From assembly GCA_002049455.2 (NCBI GenBank), contig KV918793.1, positions 62,001-126,000 on the forward strand: DNA of 64,000 nt, read 5' to 3'. The notes beneath the pieces are model-generated. The model was not told the DNA's origin. It ran no database searches and worked only from the letters and a program-made list of their open reading frames with translations. Positions within the stretch are counted from its first letter, which is position 1; each line of letters starts with the position of its first letter. The stretch comes from Porphyra umbilicalis (Eukaryota; Rhodophyta; Bangiophyceae; Bangiales; Bangiaceae). This document shows positions 42,930-53,159 of this stretch, piece after piece. The position numbers and the translations under genes are program-made.

Positions 42930-44122
42930 ATGTACGAGCGCGACATGGCCGAGGCTACGATGAGTGGCCAGAACGCGGCCTAGAAGATCATCACTGTCAT
43001 CCTCAAGGACTTTGAATCGTTGGCGTCCTTTGACAAGGCCGGTGGCACCAGCAACGCCGGGACGGTCACGGTCGACAATACGGTGATGTACAAGACGGCT
43101 AAGGCGGGAAGTGCGGCCTCGGACGAGACCGGTGCCTGCCGCTGCAAGCGCACGGCCGAAAAGCATCCGGCCACAGCTGGCTAGGTCGTCAAGGTCGTGA
43201 AGCGCCGATGAACGACGGACCAAAAGCACGCCATCGCCGCCGCGATGCACATTGAAGGTGTTTCCAATGTTGGCTCTGGGAGAGACGTGGCCGGTCAGTC
43301 GGCCAAGGTTGGGGCGCCGCTGTCGGCCGCTCCCGTTGTCAAGTAGCTGACGGCCACCTAAATGTTCCTGGCCTGCGATTTCAAGCGTGCTCTTGCGGCC
43401 GTTGAGACTCTGGGCCTGCGGTGGTCTACAAGGCAGCAGCGGGCGGCGCTGCGTGGCGCCACTATTGAGCAGCACGCGCCGTCGCCTACCTTTTGGCCGA
43501 GCACTTATTCGCGGCCACGATGCGCCAGTGGGCGGCCATCAAGCTCTCATGAGCCAAGAGGCGCAAGTGCGTCGAGGCCCAGAAGACGGTTGACGACGCA
43601 GAGCCACATGGCATGGCCTACGTGAGTTGCACGGCAATCCGCGAAGGCTACACTGGCGTGGGTAAGGAGGAGGTGTTGGCGGCCGACGCGGATATTGCTG
43701 CCGCGTCGGCGGCCCTCCGCGCGATCCGCTAGAATGCCACCGTGCAGGGAAAGGGTCATTCCAAGGCCGGCGCGTCGTCGACCTGAGCGCCGGACATGGG
43801 CAAGGGAGGGGCCGCGGCGGCCTCTTTGGGGGTGGCGGGGATGGCAACGGGCAAGGCCGGTCCGGCCTCCGAGCGCGAGTCAGGCAAAGGGAAGAAAAAG
43901 GCCAAGGCCGTGGTGGCCCCTGTTGAAGAAGGCGACGCCAACGACGTCTTCATCGTCAAAGTGATTTTGGCCACTCCGCTGGCAAAGCAGGTTAAGACCA
44001 AGGCGGAGCAGGTCAAGGCCAAGGCCGAGCACGACTCAAGCGTGACCGCCGGGATGTCGTTCGCAGCTGCCAAGGCCGGGGATCTCGGGTACGGGTATGC
44101 TGAGCACAAAGATTCTGAGTAG
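42930..44122 (+). pseudogene. Decayed Ala/Lys-rich gene of unknown family
   Basis: From ATG 42930 a protein-like frame reads KIITVILKDFESLASFDKAG and AAMHIEGVSNVGSGRDVAGQ, but holds TAG, TGA and TAA stops. Around 43440 it moves to another frame: AVAYLLAEHLFAATMRQWAA, EEVLAADADIAAASAALRAIR, then an intact last stretch of 108 codons from ATG 43796, ending KAGDLGYGYAEHKDSE at TAG 44122. Stops of all three kinds plus a frame shift mark decay rather than recoding. No domain is recognised; the last 108 codons could still be a small gene. Confidence 0.45.
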
Positions 44123-45261
44123 GCGGATTCATAGGAAGCATGTGACGAAAGAGTGACTCGGGGTGCCTTGGAGGGGTCCGTCTATGAGCTTCGTGAGCAG
44201 CGGGGAGGGCAGCGCGACATTGTTTGGATGACATGGCCGCAATGGGGAGTGTTGGGCGGCCGCTCGTACGACGCGGTCGCCCTGAAAAGGTTGGCTCGGT
44301 CGCCCGTACGTGGGGGCCGCGGTGATGCTGGTGCCGTCAGATTACAGTGTAGTGTAGTTCTTTCTGACAAGAGGGCGTCGGCATAATGCGTCCGTTCTCC
44401 ATGTGTTGTGGCTTTGCTTGAAAAACAGTCGCGCGCGCGTGGTATCTTCTTCACATGCGATAGAGGCTTCGGGAAATTGTCGCGAGGAGCATGCCAGACC
44501 TCCACTTGGTCCGAGAGCGCCAGCTCCTTTTTTTCTCAGTGGCTCGGTGGCAGGCTCTTTTTGCTCATCGGCTCCCAATAAGACAGTTGCTCCTTGCCGC
44601 AGGACTAGTGCTCGAGACGTGGCGGAGACTGAGTAAGACGCGTGGTTTGGAAGGCACCCACCACACGAGCGCTTCTCTCGCCTTGGCATCATCCCATACA
44701 GAATTTTCACGGTTTTCAGCGGGAGGCATTAGTGCCACCGTCTCGCACTCATTCCGTTTCCTGGATCTTACCTTCCATCATTGGGCACAGCTGTCCGATA
44801 AAAACGCCGATCAGTCATGCCGCGCAAAATGGCGCGTCGCGGGATCTGGATGCCAAGCCTCGGGATCATGAGCGATGAAGACACGTACGCGTGTGGCAGC
44901 AGGTGGCCCGGCCGCGCGGCAGCCGGTGGCCCGGTATAGTTGGCGGCCCGTACTTACATGGCTGTTCCAATGTGCACTTCTGGCAAGCATCCGCTCGCAT
45001 ACGTGAAAAAACAGCGCCACGTCAACAATGCCAGCTTATTTCAGACACATTGGTCTCCATACGCGGAGAGCGCCTTCGTCGGTGGCTTGAGCGCCGCAAG
45101 GCCCTTGTTGATGGCCTTGTAGCGGGCCATGCCATAGGCCGCTCTCTTGCTGACCTCGCCGTGCTGTTGCATGGGTATCGGCGTGCGCAGAGAGAAGTCT
45201 CCGTGCACCTATCTCGCTTTTACTGTGTTCGAGTTTCGGCTTTCAACCTGAACGCATTTTC
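44123..45261. other. Intergenic, no supported gene
   Basis: Short ORFs only. An open plus frame from 44891 leads into the transposase remnant, but its first part has no family features. Confidence 0.35.
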
Positions 45262-45850
45262 TTCGCAGCGCGCTCTCTCTCTGATTTGCTTTCTGCCGAA
45301 ACAGATTCGAGATCCTGCGATGAAGCCACAGGTTGTCGTGACGTTTACGTATCTCAGGCACGCCGTTTCTAATGTGGAGTGTCCTTGTATAGTTCTCAGA
45401 CGACTTGTAATGCCCACGCATTGGGCAGACCTCGATGACATATTTGGTCGGAGCAATGCAGCATTGTCCATCATTTTCCACGCGACCGTAGAGAGTATCT
45501 TCAACCACTGGGGGCACCTTTCCATCAAGTTGAGGGCAGACTTCATGCGACTCCGGGCGCGACTCTACGCAGAGAAATTTAAGCACGAGGGGGCAGCGCT
45601 GGATGGCTGCATGTGCTTTATTCATGTCACTGCTATAGCTGTTGCTTGACCAGGCGGGAGTCCGCCGCAGGTCTGCTACGGTAGTCACAAGAGGAGGCAC
45701 ATCTTCTAGTTTCAGAATGTCTTGACTCCTGATGGCTTGTTTTTCTTTTCATATAGCCCTGCTGAGAGCCGAAGGCGCAATACGAATCTCTACTACGAGT
45801 ATGCCCTTTGGGAACAGAACCGGGATAAAACCGGGATCCCCGGACCAGAT
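45262..45850 (+). pseudogene. Remnant of a PIF/Harbinger-type (HARBI1, DDE_Tnp_4) transposase
   Basis: Readable blocks are LSLICFLPKQIRDPAM, CIVLRRLVMPTHWADLDDIF, LSIIFHATVESIFNHW, then CMCFIHVTAIAVA where the family has FIDGT...ARP. After a TGA at the position of that Arg the frame continues CYGSHKRRHIF, TAG, FQNVLTPDGLFFF. The first catalytic Asp region is thus altered (FIH for FID) and two stops look like C-to-T changes. Only the N-terminal half and the start of the DDE domain survive. The element's termini were not found. Confidence 0.6.
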
Positions 45851-47100
45851 ACGGGATAAGACTGGTGTGGTACTGATAACGTTGGATCATATACCTGTGT
45901 ATTGAGACCGACCGTAGCCAATAAAAAAAGCGAGTTATATTGCCCTCGCGGCGCGGAAGAAAGACCTTTTGTTAAAGGGCATCCGATGAGGAGCCGGGTG
46001 GTGCCCACGACGGCGACCCCAGACCCATGGTGATTCAGTACAAACGAGGGCACTGGTCGATCGACCGTCCGATCACCGGCGATCGTAATGAGTGCCGGAA
46101 GACAGATGAGGCAGGCAAGCAAACGAGAAGTAAAAAATGAACAATGCGAAAGTGACCCCCTAAAGGGCATGCCACAGGCCAACTCGGACATTACGCGGGC
46201 TTTGGCCAGTCAAGGGGGCTACCGGTGCCAATTTGCCAATTGCGGGCGAAGACATGCTACAGACCTCCAACGCGAGATGCGAACCGTCCCGGAGAGATCC
46301 AAGGAAGGTGACTCTCGGTTGGGCGGTCGCGGAGTCTTACGGGCCCGCGCGAGCGTAACTGCCCGGGCGGCGTGAGTCGTGGAGAGGCGCCGATCCGTCC
46401 CGATCGGGAGGAGCTGGCTGTTCGCCGGCGTCGGCTGCGACCGTCCGACCACGCAATCGCGTGCGTGTATGGTGAGCAGCTTGCGCTGCGGGTCAGATCG
46501 ACGCTTACGCGTACGCATGCCCGCGTAGGCGGTTCCACGCGTGTGCGTGCGAGGGTGCGGGTGCGGGTGCGGGTTAAGAACCGTGGTCGCGGCGGCACTT
46601 CTAGCAGCACGTGCTGGGGTCACCGTCGTCGGTGCCGTGTGGCGCCAGCTTCTTCTGGGTTTTGAACAGGGGTTGTCATGGATATATCCCTGAGGAATAT
46701 ATCCATGCATTATATCCGTATCCACTTCGGATACGCGCCGGGGACGCATATTCTAAATGCGTTATGAGAAAGAGAGGAGAGGATATGGCACTTCCACAAC
46801 AAATGGACCCCCTTCCGTTTCTCATGCGCGATGGTTGCAAACGTGCTGTCAGCAATTTGCGGGAACGGACAGCCAATGAGCAGTCGGCGTTCGTGGACCG
46901 CCAAAATTCCTGAAGGGATCGTGTGACCTCATCGTGTGTGCATCGGCGTGTGCAAGGAAGCACGAGGCTGGAGGGGAAGCTGTGCAAGGATGATATTCTT
47001 GAACCTCAAGCCATCCTGAGCTGTCTCCTCGTCTTCGGAGCCACCGTCCGCGGTCGTGCACCGTGTTCTCCCGCCCGCTGCATGTGGCACCGGACGCGCC
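45851..47100. other. Intergenic, AT-richer in places
   Basis: No gene is supported. GTGCGGGTGCGGGTGCGGG simple repeats lie near 46555, and a hairpin cluster lies at 46676-46765. Confidence 0.4.
46676..46765. repeat. Cluster of three short hairpins
   Basis: Three successive perfect stems: ATGGATATAT...ATATATCCAT (10 bp), CGTATCC-ACTTC-GGATACG (7 bp), and CGCAT...ATGCG (5 bp). The region is AT-rich compared with its surroundings. It could be a terminator-like structure, a small fold-back element or a MITE remnant. Confidence 0.55.
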
Positions 47101-49044
47101 GCGAGGCTCTGCGTGAGGTGCATTAATGGGTGGTGGGGGGGGGAGGGGGGGGGGACGTTTTCTGGCGGCGAGCGCGGCCGCGCCCCCATCGCGAGAACGA
47201 GAAGCGGCGGCGCTGGCGCTGGCGGCGACGCGTCCGACGCAACCCGCGCCGCCGTCACTCTCGTCCCCGCTGAGGGGCGTGGGAAAGGAGCAGCCACGGT
47301 CGCCACGGATGTGGCAGTGGGACAGCTCGTCCCGCAGCTGCGTTTCAGATGCGGAACGGCTGTCTGCGGCCGTCAGGGGCAACGGAAATGGCGGCGGCGG
47401 CAGTGAAGGCGTTGGCGGCAGCTGCAGCGGTGGACAACGGCAGCGTTGGACAACTGCAGCTGTGGACGGCAGTGGACGACGGCAACGGCAGCGGCGGCTT
47501 TGGCGGACGGCAGCGGGGGCGGCGTCGTACGGCTGCAACGGCAACGGCGGTGGTCTGTGGCGGTGGCGCGACTCTCCACGCCACGCTCGAGCGGGGCGGC
47601 GTCGTACGGCTGCAGCGGCGACGGCGGCGGCCTGTGGCGGTGGCGCGACGCTCCACGCCACGCTCGAGCGGAGCGCGCTGACCGAGGGCAACTGGCTGTC
47701 GTCGGCCGACGCGCTTGTCGCATCCGAAAAGCTGGAGCGGCTCCGGTTGGTCGATGGCGGCGGCGCGCCGGGCAACCGCGGCATGGGGGACGCGCGGGCC
47801 CGCGAGGGCGTCCTCGCCGCTGCCGTTCCGTCGGACGCTGCAGGCGTCGGAGCCGTGGTGGGCGGGCGCGGCGGGCGCCACGCTGGCGCTTGACGGGGTC
47901 CAACGGCGACGGCGAGATGTCAGTCGTCGGCCAGGAGGCAGATGGCGCAGCCCACGAGCGGGGGTGGCCACCACATGCACCCGTGGGCGCCTGTCTCCAC
48001 GCCAAGGAGGGTGGCGAGCGTGCGCGGGATCCTGCCCCTTCCCGGTCCACCACCTCCAGCACCCGTGCCGGCGGCGACGAGGCCTTGAACCCGGTCGCCC
48101 GACATCAAATCTCCCAACGCCGTCGCGTCGGCGGCGACGGCCGCGAGCGGCACCTCAGCCACCCGCACGACGGCATCGGAGTGGCGCTCCGCCGCGCCGG
48201 CCGCGTGGCCGGTGCCTTTGTCGCTCGCGGCGGCGGCTGCACCGCGGTGAGCGCGACAGCAGTGGAGCAGAGGGCTCGCGCGAGCAGTGGCGCTCGGGGG
48301 TGGGGGGGGAATGCCGTCGACCAGAGGGTCCCGAAGAGAGGCGGGGGGGAGGGGCGCCGGGGGGGGTGTCGGGCGGGGGGGGGGTGTCCGCCGCGCCGCC
48401 GCTGCCAAGCAAAGGACGCGCGCCAGGGTTGATGGGGGGAGAGGGGGGGTGGGGCGGCACCGGATGGGCCCGCCGGCCGCGCGGTGTGTACGTGGCCCTG
48501 CATGGCGGCGAGCGCCACACGGCGGGAAGGGATGGGCAGGCAGCTGTCCGTTGCCGCCGTAGTCGGTGCGAATGCCGGGGGGTATTGGAGGCTCATGCAC
48601 GACTGGTAACGTTCTGGTGGTGGCAGGACGGGAGACGCTCTGGTGGTGAGGTGCCACTATTCGTAGGCGTCGTCCCTCTCGGCGCGGGGCGAACCTTGGC
48701 GCGACCTGCCTGTGTGCACGCCTATTTTTTCCACAAATGCACGCACCTCGCGACGCAAGCCACCCCGCCCGCCACACGCTCGCCCCCCTCTTTGTCACCT
48801 GTGTGCTCCCTGCCCACGTCAATCATGGCCGTCGGTGCGTGGCCGACGTCCGAGGGCGCCCTCTCTCACCGCACCCTGCCAGCAACGACAATAGCGTGAA
48901 GGTTCTATCGCCACGGGCAAAACTGTTGCATCAGGATAAGAATGGTGCTCCGCAGCGCCCGCGCAGTGGCATGGGACCACGGCGGCGCCCTAGCGAGGTG
49001 CACACACGGGCCACACCCAGGCAAGCCATGTGAGCGGCCACTTC
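47101..49044. other. GC-rich region without a supported gene
   Basis: Long overlapping ORFs on both strands, Gly/Arg/Pro-rich. A minus-strand stretch reading ALGDLMSGDRVQGLVAAGTG (near 48080) and a plus-strand alternative over the same bases are equally plausible, so neither is called. Confidence 0.35.
47521..47674. repeat. 77-bp tandem duplication
   Basis: Two copies beginning GGCGTCGTACGGCTGCA at 47521 and 47598, with a few differences. The 77-base period is not a multiple of three, so the copies read in different frames. Confidence 0.75.
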
Positions 49045-49590
49045 CTACACAATCACATCACGAGTGTCCCCGACGGCAAAAACATTGACCGCAAAGCGGA
49101 CGACGTGCCGCTCCACCTGCGACCAGTGCATGCAGGCCCGACGTTCCACGATCTTGGGACAAAAAATGGCCGCCTGGTCGTAAATGGCCACAAGGAAGCA
49201 GACTAGGTCGGCGACGTGCGCCTCGTCGACTGTCGGAGCGCCGTCGAGGAACTGCAAGATTGACGAGTTCTCTACGCCCATGGCAAAGCTCATCCACTCG
49301 GTAAGGTACGGGCGGCGCCCCGACGGTCCCGCAGGAGTTGCCACGTTATCACTGCCTGTGTAGCTGTGCAGTAGTCGTCGCACGACGAGCACCCGCGACG
49401 CCCGACGGCGGAGGCCGGCCAGTACTGCTCTCATAGACGCGCAATGCGCCACGCCAGCACTCGAAAAGACGTCGCCAACAGAGAGAAACGCGACTCGTAG
49501 GGCCGCGCGGATGTTGAAGAGAACGTCGGGCGTGTCCTCCCCCGCGACGTGGACGCCGTGGACGTCAGCACCGTCGACCAGGCCCTGTCA
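49045..49590 (-). CDS. Partial coding region of unknown family
   Basis: About 180 codons stay open without compositional bias and read like real protein: ADVHGVHVAGEDTPDVLFNI, VLFNIRAALRVAFLSVGDVF, RRPYLTEWMSFAMGVENSS, DLVCFLVAIYDQAAIFCPKI, ending at TAG 49045. The 5' side is cut off at about 49590, where AT-rich non-coding DNA begins (49600-50030). The gene is therefore spliced or truncated by an insertion. The first in-frame ATG is at about 49434. No domain is recognised. Confidence 0.45.
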
Positions 49591-50039
49591 TAAGTATCGT
49601 TTTCAGCTTCGGATACGGTATGTGCAAATCGTTGAATTCGAGTACGAGTGCTGGCCACGTATATCTTCACGTGCATCAATACGAAATATACCTTGAAAAC
49701 ACGAGTACGAATCAATTCCGAAATTGATAGACTTGGAACAGCTGCCGACCTTTAGCAGCGCCAAGCGCCTATTTTTCCCGAGCATGTCGGATCCGTTCCG
49801 TCACGTGAGTCATCCTGTTTGCGGCGTTGTCAACGGGTCACGTGAGAATTCTAACGGGCGCCCTTTGGCGAGCACACGACGGTTCAGAAAATCCACCCCA
49901 ACTAGAACCGTTGTAGTATTCAGATCAAGTCCAAATATCAACTGGTATTTAGCGGAGGTAAAATGACAATATTGCGTTCGATTGGCGCGCTCTACTGGCT
50001 TTAACTCCGGTGTCGGTCGGAATTGATAGATACCAACGG
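49591..50039. other. AT-rich intergenic stretch
   Basis: Clearly AT-richer than either neighbour, with dispersed short inverted words such as GAGTACGA and TCGGATACGG. It may be an inserted element, but no ends were defined. Confidence 0.4.
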
Positions 50040-50999
50040 CTACCTACTTAATTGTTGATATGGGTGTGGGTGCCAGCCGTTTTGCTGCCTACGGGTACGG
50101 GAGTTCAGACACCTACACCTGTAAAAACCCCTACTCAAAATATACGTATGGTAGAGCCTGCCGTCGACCCATCCGGTGTCGAGGCGGATGCCCCACACGA
50201 GTCGCGCCTCCCACGCCGTCACGCCAACGTCATTGCGCATACGCACGCCTACAAGTGTGCGTCCCAGCTGCTGCGGAGAAAATGGGGAAAGGGTGTCGGC
50301 ACAGCCGACGGCGTTGTAGGGCGCCGGGGCGGCGAGGTCCAGCGCTTTGTACGACTTGCTCAAGCTGGTGGCAACGCGAAGGCAAAGGAGAAGAAGCCGG
50401 CCCTGTGAGGCCATGGCAGCCTGCGGCACGTGTGGCTCTTCGAGAAACAGACCATCCCGCCGAACCCCACCCGGGGGGCCCAAATTCGTGCGCCCGAACT
50501 CGTTGCACTCGGTCGGCGTCGCCGCGCTGGACAGCACAGCCGCCGCCGCAGCGGCGTACAGGTCATCGACGGCACAGGCCGTTCGCCAGCTTGTTGACAC
50601 GTCCGCAAGCGCCATGCGGTCAGACGCGCACAGATGGTTGAACACGAGCTGCAGAAGGTCGTCGGGCAGGTCAGGGAGGGAAGCTGAGCGAGTTGGTGCC
50701 GCCTTTGTGCTGGTAGCAGCATGGCGCTGTCCCCCTCGGTTCCGTCGACCGGCGAAAGGCAGGCGAGGGCCACGGCGCATGCCAAAAGGCGCCATGCGCC
50801 CAGGCAAGCGGGCGAGGCGTCCCGAATAGCGCCGGCAGGGGTGTGGGTGCCGGCCGTGGGGGAGAGAGGAGGCAGGTCGGCTCACCATTTCCCACGGGCG
50901 GGGAAGAAGAGTCGCTGACAGGGTAGTTGGAATGGAAGGCACAGCATCGCAGCTGTGAGTGGGGTCGGGGGGCAGGGGATGGGGGAGCGACTGTTCCAT
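50040..50999 (-). CDS. F-box protein
   Basis: 319 residues from ATG 50999, single exon. An F-box lies at about residues 106-150: SLPDLPDDLLQLVFNHLCA followed by DRMALADVSTSWRTACAVDD. It has the Leu-Pro...Leu...Ile/Val-hydrophobic pattern and the conserved Trp. The N-terminal 100 residues are Pro/Arg-rich and may not all be translated; in-frame ATGs near residues 38 and 69 are alternatives. The C-terminal half (LLLLCLRVATSLSKSYKALD, TLVGVRMRNDVGVTAWEARL) shows no known repeat. F-box proteins bring substrates to SCF ubiquitin ligases; the target is unknown. Confidence 0.65.
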   Translation of the reverse strand: MEQSLPHPLPPDPTHSCDAVPSIPTTLSATLLPRPWEMVSRPASSLPHGRHPHPCRRYSGRLARLPGRMAPFGMRRGPRLPFAGRRNRGGQRHAATSTKAAPTRSASLPDLPDDLLQLVFNHLCASDRMALADVSTSWRTACAVDDLYAAAAAAVLSSAATPTECNEFGRTNLGPPGGVRRDGLFLEEPHVPQAAMASQGRLLLLCLRVATSLSKSYKALDLAAPAPYNAVGCADTLSPFSPQQLGRTLVGVRMRNDVGVTAWEARLVWGIRLDTGWVDGRLYHTYILSRGFYRCRCLNSRTRRQQNGWHPHPYQQLSR

Positions 51000-51952
51000 T
51001 AATGTGCAGAAGCACAGCCGAGAAGCGCAGCCACGACGACCGAGAACGCAGGACCTCCGAGGGCAACGGGGCTCCGGCGAGGAATAGACCCTCTTTCACA
51101 TGCCGTCGGATGCACAGATCAAGATGGGAAGCCGTTCCAATTCAAAGTCTAAATTGTTATTCAATTACACGCAATGTCGCACACTCCGTTCCGCTATTGG
51201 CCAGCTGGGGGCAACTGCCTTCGAAGCACACGTATCAGTAGGGAATGGCGGCCAAGTATCGAATCCAGCAAGCACAGCGCGTCATCCCAGAAACGGTGCA
51301 TAAGAGCCGGCGGGGCAGTCTGGCTGCTTGCCTACCGGGGGCAGGCGGACATCACCCGCCAGTGGCCCCGAGGGCGCCCTGAGGGGGGAAAAAGCACCGC
51401 GGCCATCTCGGCGTTCCTGCCGGCCCTTTGGCCACGACACCCCGCCGCGCCGTCGCCATTCCCCTGCCCAGGGAACCCACGACGAGACGGCATGCCGAAC
51501 AGGACGGCGACAACTGGGGGACGCCATGGCATACCGGATGCACGGTCGCAGATTCCACGGAATAACCAGAAAATTACAATAAGGCGCATTCAATTGACCA
51601 TCCGGTCCAGTGTGTCTCCTTTGTCATTGGTCCACGGGAGACGAAAGCCATTTAAAATGAATTTATCACAGTTTACTCTATCCACCAGGCACCCCGGGTC
51701 ATCCGAGTCTGCGCCGCTCAAACAATCTACTTGGCCATAGACCGCGGCCACAGGCGGCAGCCCGCGGCTGGTGCTTGCGCGCTGGCACCATCCCGCCGCT
51801 GGTCTGCACCTGCCAGCGACCTCGGCGCACCCTCGTGCAAAATCGCGTTCTTTGCGCATAGCCTTGGCCCTCTTTGGCGTGTCTACCCTGTCGTTGCGTC
51901 CTTCGTCGCCACCGCCTCTCTCCTTTCTTTGCCCCCCTCCTGTTTTCGCACT
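51000..51952. other. Intergenic, no supported gene
   Basis: Short ORFs only. Probably holds the divergent 5' regions of the F-box and zinc-finger genes. Confidence 0.4.
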
Positions 51953-52932
51953 ATGGCGGCCGCCCCCCCCCCCCGCCCCTCCCCGGTGGCCCGCCCCCGT
52001 TCGTCTCTGGAGCCTCGGGCTTGCGCCAGTGCACTGTCTGCAGGATGACGCTGATGGGGATCACGAGCTGGGAGCAGCACGTGAGCGGCAAACGCCATCA
52101 ACGCACGCTTGCTGCTGCCGCCAATACGGCCCCGGCGGAGAGTCCCGCGGTGCGTTGGTCGTGCCATTCGTGCGGCATCCACATCGACGCGCCGTCGAGT
52201 CTGCTGATGCACGTGGCGGGCGAGCGCCATCTCCGCGCCACTGATCTGCTTCGTTACGGCGGTCGCCTGGGGGACGTCGCCCGACTGGTCCCTCGCCTGC
52301 GTGCCGCCATGGCGGCGGTGCATCGCACAGGGGACGACGACGCCCAGGTTGGGCGCCTTCTTCGACAAGCGCGTATTGACGCTGGTGAGGACATCTCTAG
52401 CGACGAAGACAGCTCCGGCGATGACAGCTCGGACAACGAGTCGGGCGTACATGCGGGCAACGGCAACGACAACGAAGTCGCGGCGGATGATGGCTCCCGT
52501 GCGGCCGATTCGGCTGCCCCCGCCGTTGCCAGTGGTGCTGCCTTTAAGGCCCCCGATGGCGGTGGACGTGCCGGTCGCAAGCGCCGTCGCAACGACGGTG
52601 ACGGTCCCGCCAACGCACGGCACAACCCGAGTGCCAGGGATGCAGCCGTGGCGCGCGGCGACGAGGCGGTCGGACGTATGGGGGGCGGCAACGGCTGGCA
52701 CCAGGACTGTGGTGTCAGCCGTGACGGCAGCGTGGAGAAGAGCTGCAACGGTGGTGCTGTGTCGCCAGGGGCGAGCGGTTCGCCCGCCCGCAAGATGGTG
52801 CTCGTGCCGGCGGGGGCGGTCCTTTACGTGGCGTGTCCCCGGTGCGAGTGCTTATACAAGACGGCGACGGACTTTGAGGAGCACGCGTGCCTTGCGCCGT
52901 CTCGCAGGGGGAAGTCGCAGGCCGGCCGCTAG
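51953..52932 (+). CDS. Three-finger C2H2/U1-type zinc-finger protein, frameshifted at a C run
   Basis: ATG 51953 (context CACTATGG) opens MAAAPP and enters a C run at about 51963-51976. One frame over, the protein continues GGPPPFVSGASGLRQCTVC to TAG 52930. Finger 1 is CTVC...EQHVSGKRH and finger 2 is CHSC...LMHVAGERH, both with the five-residue His spacing of U1/JAZ-type fingers that bind RNA or zinc-dependent partners. An acidic Ser/Asp stretch and a KRRRN basic patch follow. Finger 3 near the C-terminus is CPRC...EEHAC. About 325 residues if the frames are joined. Role in RNA or DNA binding is inferred from family. Confidence 0.6.
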
Positions 52933-53159
52933 ATGGCGCTGCGCGCCGTGCTGTGTTCGTGTACGGTGCCCATCGAACAGTGTGTGGGCATGAGAAGTGG
53001 AGTTGTGCACCTGCGGGCCGTTCTGCGTTTGACTCTCATTTCGTTGCATGAGTGTCCTTTTTAGTCTGTGTGCCATGACCTCTACCATGGGGTGAACATT
53101 AGTTTCTTCACCCGCCCTCCGTCATCAACAGTGCTCCCTACCATCTCCTCGCGCCATGA

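Noticed and set aside
47126-48899. Gly/Arg/Pro-rich ORFs on both strands
   Set aside because: Opposite-strand frames are equally open, a 77-bp duplication shifts frame, and no domain is visible.
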